Source of the DNA: Chrysochromulina tobinii
Taxonomy: Eukaryota > Haptophyta > Prymnesiales > Chrysochromulinaceae
Direction of reading: 5' to 3'
Length of the DNA: 55,737 nt
NCBI GenBank assembly: GCA_001275005.1
Contig: JWZX01003112.1
Coordinates: 1-55,737 of the forward strand
Both the position numbers and the translations under genes were made by a program. Positions 47,944 to 55,737 of the stretch are shown here, piece after piece. A model generated the notes under the pieces. The model was not told where the DNA came from. It saw only the letters and a program-made list of their open reading frames with translations, and searched no databases. Position 1 is the first letter of the stretch; each line of letters starts with the position of its first letter.

Positions 47944-48046
47944 TGTTGACGTCGCCGAGGTAGGCCTTCGCCTCTTCGGTGACGAACAGCCGATTGGACG
48001 CATCATGGTCTGGAAGCGTAACGCATGGCCATGGAGGATAGAGCAT
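47881..48046 (-). pseudogene. Truncated GBP-type large GTPase fragment
   Basis: On the minus strand, from an ATG at 48046, the frame reads FVTEEAKAYLGDVNI, TVGVVAVAGIYRNGKRS. This matches the start of guanylate-binding-protein GTPases, where NEEALEYL precedes VVAVAGLYRTGKS (P-loop G-x-Y-R-x-G-K-S). Homology stops just after the P-loop, where the HEAT array of the opposite gene begins. The P-loop Ser/Thr position is Arg here (GKR). No switch regions or downstream GTPase parts are present, so I treat it as a broken copy or a lone exon. Confidence 0.62.
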
Positions 48047-48510
48047 GCCAGCATGGAGGCTACCATGTTTGTGTGCGCTCAGCGGCCATTACATGGTCGG
48101 TTCCCCTCGCCAGGCCGCAGCGAGCGCTGGTGAGGGACTTTTCTGAAGGGACTGATTGGATTTTGTAAAGCCGCGCCACTAGCCTACACGACAGCATACA
48201 TTTAGCTGTTTATAGGTACACTCGAAAACCGCGTCTTGCACTTCTCGCCGCGCCGCCGTGCGGTCGCGCGCAGTGCCCGTCCAGCGTGCGGTGTCACTGA
48301 GTTCAAAAACATAAATCAGGTGGTGGGGATAGTGTGTGAATCCAGAAACAATACCGTACCTCCCCCTACCCCTTTGGGTCAATCACTGAGTTCAAAATCA
48401 GGTGGGTGGGGATAGTGTGTGAATCCAGAAACAATACCTCCCCCTACCCCTTGGGTCAAATCTGTGGGCATGTATTGGTATGCCGGCGCGCGGCGGTCCA
48501 TAAAACGCGT
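48047..48510. other. Intergenic with an 89-bp tandem duplication
   Basis: TCACTGAGTTCAAAA starts two adjacent copies, 48294-48382 and 48383-48470. They share GGGGATAGTGTGTGAATCCA and CCTCCCCCTACCCC, with small indels. No gene is seen. Confidence 0.8.
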
Positions 48511-50841
48511 TCAAGATCCAAGCTTGTGGAAGCCGCCCATACTCTCGGGCGGGCCTGCAAACTGCTGGGCTAGTAGCCGCGGCTCGAGGGCGTCCAGCCC
48601 AATCTCGGCACGCATCGCGAGCGAGAAGCGCGCGAGCGCGCCTCCGTAGCACACGGGCACGATGGATGGGTCCACGTCCGCGCACAGCAGCTGCGCCGCC
48701 TTGGGAGCATCGACGGTGCGGAAGATGTGTAAGGTGTCCGTGATCTCCTTGGAGAGCATCGGCTTGAAGATCGCGTAGACGGCGTGCACCGTCGAGGGCG
48801 CGTTGAGCAGCAGCGACTTGCGAAGGTACAGCGGGTAGTGCAAGTCCGCAACCGGCGCGGTGCGTGCGAAGCGCTTGTACACCTTCCACAGGAAGCCGAG
48901 TGTGAACCCGGCGCCGTCGGAGACCATGTAGACCGACTTGAGCGTCCGATCCCCTTCAAGACAGAGCCGGTCGCATTTGACGGCGCGGTACTCCATGAAC
49001 GCGAGATTGCACCTCCAAAATTCGTCATCCGTCGTCGCCTCGAGCAGCGAGCTCCCATCGAGCCGATTGAGACCAAGACGGCCAGGTACGCACACCTCAA
49101 ACGGGTCTCCCCGGCGCGTAGTCCCGAGGAACGGATGGCCCGGGATGAAGACGTTGACCCGAGCGACCGCATCGCCCCAGCCGCCGCTCAGCTGCAGCAG
49201 AGGCACGCCGGCGAGGAGCTCGGCGCGTACCTGGTTCAGGCCCCTGCCCTCGCCCGACAGTCGCCATTCGATGGTACGACGGACCTGTTGAAGGGTCGGT
49301 GCCTCCTCCCACTTGTTGCTCACGCAGAAGCGGCAGTAGGTCGCAGCGCTGTACGCATCGAGCGGTGCGCCCGCGGCGTATGCCGCCTCGAGCACCCTGA
49401 TTAGGAAGGCGCGCTCATCAGGCGAGAGCGTGTCTAGGAATGCATGCGTCAGCGGTGCTGTGAGTACTTCGGCAGGTGAGAGGTGCGGCGGCTGAATGAC
49501 TCGTGCTGATCGGTTCTGATGGACCTCTGATTGGTTCTGATGATGGACCTCTGGTTGCGTACCATGGGCCTCTGGCTGCGTATGATGGACCTCTGATTGC
49601 GTCTGATGACCTCCGATTGCGAAACCCACTGCAGGAGAGAGACGGCCTGGCTTGGGAGCCGCCTCCGAGTCTGATTGCCTCTGATGGACTACCTCCAAGT
49701 CTGACGGGCTCTGATGGACTGCCTCCAAGTCTGAGCGCAGCGAAAGTGGCTTGTGACCGGGAGGCATGCCGACGGGTGGAGGCATGCCGACGGGTGGAGG
49801 CATGCCGACGGGTGGAGGCATGCCGACGGGTGGAGGCATGCCGACGGGTGGACTGGCGAAGCGAGTTCGTTCCTTATTGAGACCTGGGCTCGAGGGCAGC
49901 TGTGAATGTGACTGTGAACCTGGGCTCGAGGGCAGCTGCCGTGCCTCTGCGGCAGGCATGAGCGTGGCTCGGGAGTGCGTTCGTTTCCTGCCCGCGTCGC
50001 CGTTGGCCGGCTCGGGGGAGCTCAGGGGAGCTCGGTCGAGATCGGGGGAGCTCAGTGGAGCTCGGGTGAGATCGGGGGAGCTCAGCATCGGTGTTTGCCG
50101 CGTGCCGAGCGCCGTGCTGAGCGCCGGTGGGGTGAGCTCGAGGGCAGCTCCGAGCGCCGACGCAACGGATTGTCGGTGATGACCTATGATGGTCTGCGAG
50201 GACCGAAGCTCGAGGGCAGAGACGCCGCCGAGCTCCGCCGAAGCGAGCTCGAGCTCAGGGCCCCTCGAGCTCGGAGATTCAATCTGGCCCATCGAGCGCT
50301 CCTCCGCCTTCGCTGCGAGCGCTCCGATTTGCGGGATGGATGCGAAGGCGCTCGGACTGCCGGTGGAGGCGTTGTGGTGGGCGCTCGGACTGCCGGTGGC
50401 CTCGTCGTTGGAGGAGGCGCTGTGGTGGGCGCAACACCCACCTCTGATTCCGTACATGCGCCGAGCATCGGCATCAGCATACGCGGTCTTGGCATAGCTC
50501 GCATCGATCTCGGCCGCATCGGTCTCGGCGGCGTCCTTATAGAGCGCCTTTTCGACGTTGTTCTCATGGGTGCTCATGTGCTCCTCGAGCTCCACGTGCG
50601 AAGCACGTCTCTCTAGAGCTTCGATGCGTCCCTCGAGCTCGAGGAGCATGCCTCGTACGTGGCGCACTTGCACACCGACCACTCGCAGGAGCAGCTCCTG
50701 CGCTTGTACGTGCATCTCCTGCGGCTTCGCGGAGACCACGCTCACCTCCTCCGCGGAGATCTCGATGATCACGGGCTCGTCCACTTCCCGTGCAGCCACT
50801 TGGCACGGAGTCTGTGCCAAGGGGACCTCCGCGCCGACCAT
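48511..50841 (-). CDS. CRAL-TRIO/Sec14-like lipid-transfer protein
   Basis: Single exon of about 776 residues from the ATG at 50841. The first about 100 residues include a likely coiled coil (LLELEGRIEALERRASHVEL). A long Ser/Pro/His-rich disordered region follows, with five PPVGM repeats. The C-terminal about 300 residues are Sec14-like: FLDTLSPDERAFLIRVLEAA (CRAL-TRIO N), FVSNKWEEAPTLQQVRRTIE-like helix, SVYMVSDGAGFTLGFL, LYLRKSLLLNAPSTVHAVYA and IFKPMLSKEI with LLCADVDPSIVPVCYGG. The last blocks match the Sec14 pattern (N-x-P, lid helix, LP-x-x-YGG). It should bind and move phosphoinositides or related lipids between membranes. Confidence 0.86.
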   Translation of the reverse strand: MVGAEVPLAQTPCQVAAREVDEPVIIEISAEEVSVVSAKPQEMHVQAQELLLRVVGVQVRHVRGMLLELEGRIEALERRASHVELEEHMSTHENNVEKALYKDAAETDAAEIDASYAKTAYADADARRMYGIRGGCCAHHSASSNDEATGSPSAHHNASTGSPSAFASIPQIGALAAKAEERSMGQIESPSSRGPELELASAELGGVSALELRSSQTIIGHHRQSVASALGAALELTPPALSTALGTRQTPMLSSPDLTRAPLSSPDLDRAPLSSPEPANGDAGRKRTHSRATLMPAAEARQLPSSPGSQSHSQLPSSPGLNKERTRFASPPVGMPPPVGMPPPVGMPPPVGMPPPVGMPPGHKPLSLRSDLEAVHQSPSDLEVVHQRQSDSEAAPKPGRLSPAVGFAIGGHQTQSEVHHTQPEAHGTQPEVHHQNQSEVHQNRSARVIQPPHLSPAEVLTAPLTHAFLDTLSPDERAFLIRVLEAAYAAGAPLDAYSAATYCRFCVSNKWEEAPTLQQVRRTIEWRLSGEGRGLNQVRAELLAGVPLLQLSGGWGDAVARVNVFIPGHPFLGTTRRGDPFEVCVPGRLGLNRLDGSSLLEATTDDEFWRCNLAFMEYRAVKCDRLCLEGDRTLKSVYMVSDGAGFTLGFLWKVYKRFARTAPVADLHYPLYLRKSLLLNAPSTVHAVYAIFKPMLSKEITDTLHIFRTVDAPKAAQLLCADVDPSIVPVCYGGALARFSLAMRAEIGLDALEPRLLAQQFAGPPESMGGFHKLGS
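49500..49625 (-). repeat. Decamer array read as protein
   Basis: The plus strand has CTGATGGACCTCTGATTG-type units as in introns elsewhere. On the coding minus strand they carry no stop and encode SEVHHTQPEAHGTQPEVHHQ-like sequence in the Sec14 protein. Confidence 0.75.
49762..49856 (-). repeat. Coding 18-bp minisatellite (PPVGMP)
   Basis: Five tandem units of CCGACGGGTGGAGGCATG on the plus strand, in frame in the Sec14 protein. Confidence 0.92.
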
Positions 50842-51316
50842 CGCCAAAGAGAATGTTTAATGTGTGAATGTGAATGAGTGTCTGTGTGACAGCGGGGGGC
50901 GTAATTTGACTGTACACACGGAACACACGGCCGAACCTCACACCCGACCCGACCCAACAACGCACACGCAGGACCTTCGTAACGGTAATCTCTCAAATTG
51001 TTTGTGAACTGGCTGCCCGGGTGCCTGTGAACGTGTTGCAGCTGTTGCCCTACGTTCCTTCTCGCGTCACATGGGTGATAGCGTGGCCTCCACAGTCGGC
51101 ATGCACTCCTGTCCTCTCCCCTCGCCGCCGCTCGCACTCGGCCCCCTTTTGGGGCCCACGCACACACTCGATGCACACGTATGGAGCATGGCACGGCGCC
51201 GTAGTTCCACGACTCCTCCCGTGGGGCGCCTTGGTACCTCGTTACACTCAGATCCACGTGACACTCAGCACGAGGTGCATCGCCAGACTGGCCGGGTCGT
51301 GCGCGAGGGCCGTCGC
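50842..51316. other. Intergenic
   Basis: Nothing I recognise. It would hold the promoter of the Sec14 gene and the 3' flank of the membrane protein. Confidence 0.6.
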
Positions 51317-53167
51317 TCAGATGATAATGGGCTTCCCCATCTTCTTCGCGCCGTTGGTGATCGAGGTCGTCTTCGCCGTCTTGGGCCCGACGCAGCACCC
51401 CTCAGTCCAGCACTGGCCGCAGCTCGCGTACATCGCGAAGATGGCCACGATGATGTTGCAGATGCCCGGCCCGAAGAGGTTGACGGCGCTGCCGAAGAAG
51501 GATGTGACGCACACGCACAGGTTGCCAAAGATCGCGACCGGATCCTGCGCGGCGTTCAGCATATTCTGCAGGTCGCTCGAGCTGCTGGCAGTAGTATTGG
51601 ATGGCATGCGCGCCATCGCCGCGGTTGCGTCCTGAAGCGTTTGCTCGAGCGTCGGCAGGGTGGTCTCGCAGATGCCGGTGCTCGTTGAAAGGATCGATTG
51701 GGCCTCTTCGAGCTGCACGAGGGGCCCAAGGGCGGCAGCAATCACGCCGACGATGATGCTCAGGATGATCCAGACGTACGCGATCAAGAGGAAGAGCTTT
51801 GAGCAGCACGAGCACCACGATTTGCCCGCATTGTACGCGCACATGCTCTGGAGGAACATGAAGAGGGCGGACAACGCGGCGGGGATGGCGACGAAGATGT
51901 TGAGCAGATTGAGGACGGGACGGATCGGGTCGATCAGGCTGAAAATGGACTCGAACCCCCCGATCGCGGACCGCGCTTGCGCAGACTCGGAGTCGCGCAG
52001 CTCAAAGATCTCGTCGATGATGCAAATGATGCTGGCCTGTGTGTCCGTCATCGCTGTGTACAGCAGAAAGCCGCCGCCGAGCATGAAGATGGCCGCGCAG
52101 TCTGTGGTGAGGGCCCAGCCGCTCGACGCGTAGACGGAGCAGCATCCCGTTGAGCAGCAGCCGCCGCGCGAAGGCATCGTCCCAGCCTTCTTCATGTCCT
52201 CCTTGTACTGGCGCGACGCGCACTGGGAGCCGATGACGCACGCGAGGCAGAAGAGGGCGCCGCAGACGCACGCGAAGATGATGATGTTGACATAGTCGAG
52301 CGTGCCGCTGCCGATGGTGGCGCTCACGCTGATGCTCAGGCTCGAGGTGGTTGTCACGCCCAGCGATTGCTGGAAACCTGCTGTAGACCAGTCGGTCTGG
52401 AGGAGGGCAGCGGCCGCGTTGGCGGTCGCATCATCGGTGTAGAAGACCGTCACGTCGACGACCATCGAGCCCGAGAGGATGGTCATCGTCATGTGATCGA
52501 GCGACATCTGCAAGAAGGGGTCGAGGCTGTTGCGGATCGTGTTCTTGATCTGATCGCGCTCCACGGGGAAGAGGTCCTCAGGGTTCTGCGACGCCGTGAA
52601 GCTGATATCGAGGATGGCCCTCGCGTTGGTGACGTGAGCGGGGACGCTGCCGATACCGCTGAGGGCCGCGGTCATCCCCGTGGGGTCGGGCACGCCGGTC
52701 ATTTCTGCGATGATCTTGTCGCCAAGCTGCTCGGCCTTCTCCGAGGAGACTGGGCCGCATGTCGCCGGGGGCGCTGGCGGCGATGGGGTGCCTACTACGC
52801 CAGCGGAGCACGCGAGGATGTAGTCGGTGAACTCAGTCGCCGTCACGCCGTTGTCGTTGCTGGTGTCTGCCTTGTCGAACGCAACGGCGACGCCATTGCT
52901 GCCATACGTCGCAATCAGGTCGTTCTCAATGCCGAGCAGCCAGACCATGCGCGCCCACTCACCCGCGTTCTCGAACTTCGTGTTGTTGTTGCCGGAACCG
53001 GTAGAGGGCTTGGTCCACCCTCCGAGGGCGCTGGTCAGCCCGTCCGTTTTCGAAAGCAGGGTGGCGACGTAAGGCTCAAACCATTGCGTTCCCGTCAAGC
53101 GCCGCGCCGCTGCCGCGTCGACCAGCGAAACAATCGCGAGTACCGAGAAGAGGCGGCACTTCATCAT
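51317..53167 (-). CDS. Polytopic membrane protein with signal peptide
   Basis: Single exon of 616 residues starting MMKCRLFSVLAIVSLVDAAA, a signal peptide. An EF-hand-like loop (DKADTSNDNGVTATEF) lies near residue 97. A luminal domain follows that resembles an SEA or similar autoproteolysis fold (HVTNARAILDISFTAS, MTMTILSGSMVVDVTVFYTD). Membrane segments are VNIIIFACVCGALFCLACVI, CAAIFMLGGGFLLYTAM, LLNIFVAIPAALSALFMFLQ, LFLLIAYVWIILSIIVGVIA and ICNIIVAIFAMYASC. Cys-rich loops (GGCCSTGCCSVY, WCSCCSKL) join them. I do not recognise a named family. The IVGVIAAALG and cytoplasmic KTTSITNGAKKMGKPIII tail fit a surface or endosomal protein. Confidence 0.72.
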   Translation of the reverse strand: MMKCRLFSVLAIVSLVDAAAARRLTGTQWFEPYVATLLSKTDGLTSALGGWTKPSTGSGNNNTKFENAGEWARMVWLLGIENDLIATYGSNGVAVAFDKADTSNDNGVTATEFTDYILACSAGVVGTPSPPAPPATCGPVSSEKAEQLGDKIIAEMTGVPDPTGMTAALSGIGSVPAHVTNARAILDISFTASQNPEDLFPVERDQIKNTIRNSLDPFLQMSLDHMTMTILSGSMVVDVTVFYTDDATANAAAALLQTDWSTAGFQQSLGVTTTSSLSISVSATIGSGTLDYVNIIIFACVCGALFCLACVIGSQCASRQYKEDMKKAGTMPSRGGCCSTGCCSVYASSGWALTTDCAAIFMLGGGFLLYTAMTDTQASIICIIDEIFELRDSESAQARSAIGGFESIFSLIDPIRPVLNLLNIFVAIPAALSALFMFLQSMCAYNAGKSWCSCCSKLFLLIAYVWIILSIIVGVIAAALGPLVQLEEAQSILSTSTGICETTLPTLEQTLQDATAAMARMPSNTTASSSSDLQNMLNAAQDPVAIFGNLCVCVTSFFGSAVNLFGPGICNIIVAIFAMYASCGQCWTEGCCVGPKTAKTTSITNGAKKMGKPIII

Positions 53168-53789
53168 CTGCGTCTTTTTCGCCGCTTTTTGGGGCGGTCG
53201 TCACATACATTATGTTTTTTTTGCGAAGCAGCTCGAAAAAAAAAATTCTGTGCAATTCAACTATTCGGCCGTTTATTATGATTGAAAGAGACCACAACCA
53301 TGGGACTCTTTTTTTTCTGATTGAATCTGAAAGTCCTTTTGATGCGCGAACTGTGGGGAAACTCGCTGTGGGAATCTCGAGAAACGTGTCACGAGGTCGG
53401 CAACAAGCCTTTGCCTGTGCCGCATCTGCAGGCGCACGCGCAGAGGCTACCGCAGCTGAGCGTGAGGGGCCGCCTGACGAGGACGACACTGTCTGGAACG
53501 TGGACGCAGATGAAGAGTTTGGCGCCTCAGCGCCAAGACGTGCAGATTTGAACATCGTCCTCGCCAATGGGCGCGGCGATGCAGGCTTCAGGCAGAGCGG
53601 CCGAGGACTGATCAGTGTCCACTCGACGGTCGAGCCCGACGAGCGAGCGTACGCGCTCGAAGCATACATGAATGCGATCTTCGCCCAGGCCGTCGCCGAG
53701 CGGCGGCCGGTCGCGAGGGCAACTCGCGCTGTGTGCTGCTCGTGGCGTGCTCGTGGCGTGCTCGTGCCGCCAATGCCAGCGACGTGCAG
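53168..53789. other. Region with A/T runs and an unassigned open frame
   Basis: Runs of T and A near 53214-53248 and 53309-53317. A + strand frame 53212-53811 reads DDTVWNVDADEEFG and LNIVLANGRGDAGF, which I cannot assign. It could be the 5' part of the fragment to its right. Confidence 0.4.
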
Positions 53790-54111
53790 GAGGTGCACAC
53801 GACGCGCATAGAGGCAGGGTACGAATGCTCTCGATGGGGCGATCTGCTGCGCGTCCTCGCTGTCGGCGCAGTCGATCCCGATGGCGCGCCGAAGCCCGCG
53901 CAGCTGGTCGGACGCATCTACGTCGAGTTCGAGAACGCTGAGGCTGCGGGCCGAGTGCGCGCGCTCGATGGATGGACGTTTCTGTGCCCGATGACGCGCC
54001 CATGCCCGCGGAGCAGGTCGGACGCATTTTTTTCGTGTTCGAGGACGCAAAGGCTGCGGCCGAGTGCGCGCGCGCGCGACGCGCCTTGACGCTGTACCGG
54101 TACTGGTGTTA
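53790..54111 (+). pseudogene. U2AF-homology-motif-like fragment, frame-disrupted
   Basis: After an AG at 53788-53789 the frame reads ECSRWGDLLRVLAVGA, then QLVGRIYVEFENAEAAGRVR, ALDGWTF. This resembles the third RRM (UHM) of U2AF large subunit (ECxKYGxVLxV, GKVFVEFxDxxxA, LxGRxF). The second half is partly duplicated at about 54015-54085 (EQVGRIFFVFEDAKAAAECA), in another frame. No single frame reads both, so the gene looks broken or is spliced in a way I cannot resolve. Confidence 0.4.
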
Positions 54112-54960
54112 ATTATTAAATGCGCCACCAGAATTTTTTTTTTTCGTCGTCGTCACATTACGCTTTTCATTTTATCAATCGAACCAAAACGATGCGCGCA
54201 TGTCTCGGTCATGTAATTTGGGGCTGTCGAGAACACCTCTCCTCTCATTCACAAGTGAAGAGACAAGCGAAGCGGCATTGCCTGAGTGTCAAACAGCGTG
54301 CTGTGGGGATTGAGAGGTGTTTACTCGACAGGCTTGGTCGTTTCAAAGCTCCATACATTGTAAATTGACCCGTGGCTGTCGCGAAAATGCGCGGCGTCGT
54401 TAAAAATGTCCGTCCCGGGCACTCGTGTTAGAAGTCACACAGACACACATTCACAATCCAGGAAATCTCTCCTCCGTAGCGCTGGGCCCCGTTTGCTGGC
54501 CTGTTGCCAGTAGTCAGGTAGTTCAGTTCAGTTCAGTTCAGTTCAGTTCAGTTCAGTTCAGTTGGCGTCCTTCGCCGTCCCTCTCTTCCTGACCCCTCCG
54601 GCGCAAGCGATCGGGAGGACACGGCGCGGCGCAATTGGCATGGCTGGAAGAGTGGTGCTGGCATGGCGTCTGCAACATGCTATGGGTGCAACACCGGAGG
54701 TGTTGGCGCAGGACGCTGAGAGAGAGAGAGAGCAGCAGAGAGAGGCGGGTCGGCGACGGCGCGGGCAGCAGCGGCAGTGAGGCTGGGCGAGCGCATGAAG
54801 GCGATGGCGGCGACATGGGCTGCGTGGGCGTCGATGGCAAGTACATCGGCAAGTTGCAGCAGGACCGGTCTGAGCACGCGATGCAACTGAGTCCGGCACT
54901 GCCCCTTGGGGTGTGAGTCGGGACCGGTGTGCGCGCGGGCTTGTTGATCACGAGCACCTC
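54112..54960. other. Intergenic with TTCAG microsatellite
   Basis: A (TTCAG)n run of about nine units is at 54518-54561. A + strand frame 54562-54780 encodes 72 Arg/Gln-rich residues with an (AG)n stretch; I do not support a gene. Confidence 0.55.
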
Positions 54961-55176
54961 GGTCGAGGCACCTATGTCCCCCTCTTTCTCTCCCCCAATC
55001 CCCCCTCTCTATCTATTCTCTTCGATCTCTATCTGTACTCTGAGGGCACGCAGGCTAGCACCCTGTGGCGTGTCTCCTCCTGGTCTCCTTCGCTCGTGCT
55101 CCTTCCGTTGTGTCTCACCATCTCCGACGACTCTCACCCTCACTGCTAGCTTAGAGAGCACATTCGATAGGCTTCC
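54961..55176. repeat. Direct repeat copy 1, about 216 bp
   Basis: Highly similar to 55288-55515. Shared blocks include CTGTACTCTGAGGGCACGCA, CACCATCTCCGACGACTCTC and TTAGAGAGCACATTCGATAG. It is pyrimidine-rich, and no long protein is conserved between the copies. Confidence 0.9.
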
Positions 55177-55287
55177 GGGAGGAGGTTCCAGTCCTGCGCC
55201 TTCATTGTGCTGCAGTACGGGCCTTCTTGCTTGCGTTTTGATCATCTCGACGAGTGTGACGCGGTGCCGACCGGCCTCGAGCTCCTT

Positions 55288-55515
55288 GGTCGAGCAGGCG
55301 CCTATGCTCCCCTCTTTCTCTTCCCCAATCCCCCTCTCTCTTTCGTTTTCTTCGATCTCTATCTGTACTCTGAGGGCACGCAGGCTAGCACCCTGTGGCG
55401 TGTCTCCTCCTGGTCTCCTTCCCGTTCGTGTTCCTTCCGTTACCCGTTGTGTCTCACCATCTCCGACGACTCTCACCCCCACTGCTAGCTTAGAGAGCAC
55501 ATTCGATAGGCTTCC
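55288..55515. repeat. Direct repeat copy 2, about 228 bp
   Basis: Second copy of 54961-55176 with small insertions (for example ACCC near 55441). Period about 330 bp. It might be a terminal or subterminal repeat of an element or a local duplication. Confidence 0.9.
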
Positions 55516-55737
55516 ATTAGGTTGTCTGTTGTTTACGAAGTAACTTGAACTTGAACTCGCCTCGGGGCCGGGACACAGTACCGTAGTTCTCTACTTGTAG
55601 CCCTGGCAGACTCGGACACATACGACTCGTCACACACGACACGCAGGGCCAGCGCGAGCGCGCGCGAGGCTTGCTCGCGGCGCAGCCGCCCCCTCGGACG
55701 CGCACCATCCCCGTCAGTCGCTCCTCTGCCGCCTCGG
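55516..55737. other. Right edge, nothing assigned
   Basis: GC-rich with no motif I can support. Confidence 0.6.

Noticed and set aside
53076-54128. A 350-codon minus-strand frame
   Set aside because: Arg/Ala/Ser-rich, no domain, and it overlaps the U2AF-like fragment on the other strand and the start of the membrane protein gene.
54961-55515. Long terminal repeats of a retrotransposon
   Set aside because: Only about 110 bp lies between the copies, there are no TG/CA ends or coding domains, so nothing supports an LTR element.

Overview
This window is nuclear DNA from a GC-rich unicellular eukaryote, most likely a microalga; a haptophyte is my best guess. The reasons are dense genes on both strands, GT-AG introns, and a mix of alga-type families: DUF3431, TupA-like ATP-grasp, ShKT-tailed enzymes, and PDZ and EF-hand proteins. 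They sit beside core eukaryotic genes (DIS3, cyclophilin, DTWD1, OTU, Sec14). The lineage is an inference; no rRNA or organelle marker is present.

Layout. 1-2742 (+): a SANBR-like BTB gene entering from the left edge, followed at once by the 3' half of a plant RAY1-like glycosyltransferase. 3834-5854 (-): a phosphatase fused to a choline/ethanolamine kinase. 5987-6737 (+): a small SET protein. 7529-11613 (-): the exosome nuclease DIS3 in nine exons. 11865-12656 (-): a secreted cyclophilin. 12850-14091 (+): an ATP-grasp protein. 14246-15373 (+): DTWD1-like. 15628-16266 (+): a repeat-containing hypothetical. 16544-20211 (-): a membrane metalloprotease with PDZ. 20415-24426 (+): a coiled-coil EF-hand protein. 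24965-27397 (-) and 43693-47943 (+): a divergent pair of HEAT-repeat paralogues. Between them lie an ankyrin protein (-), a USP8-dimer/OTU deubiquitinase (-), a giant Gly/Met/Lys-rich double-PDZ protein (-), a sulfotransferase (-) and a DUF3431 protein (+). To the right are a truncated GBP-type GTPase fragment (-), a Sec14 protein (-), a polytopic membrane protein (-), a decayed U2AF-homology-like fragment (+), and 0.8 kb with a large direct repeat. The genes form no operon or single pathway.

The main signal is in the introns. Of 27 introns whose ends I could fix by reading frame, 22 are phase 0, five are phase 2 and none is phase 1. Introns of at least six unrelated genes carry one short element with core GCATGCAAGTGCTCACCACG, followed by a C-rich tract and CCCCACAG. 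In addition, most introns contain a copy, 10 to 35 nt long, of the adjoining exon end or start, so an exonic AG|GT has become two splice sites. The rest of many introns is filled with about 10-nt units such as CTGATGGCAA, CTGAGTGCCT or TGATTGCATG. In every clearly intronic array the TGA-bearing strand is the sense strand of the host gene. Together this looks like recent intron birth and growth by tandem duplication plus an introner-like element, caught at several stages.
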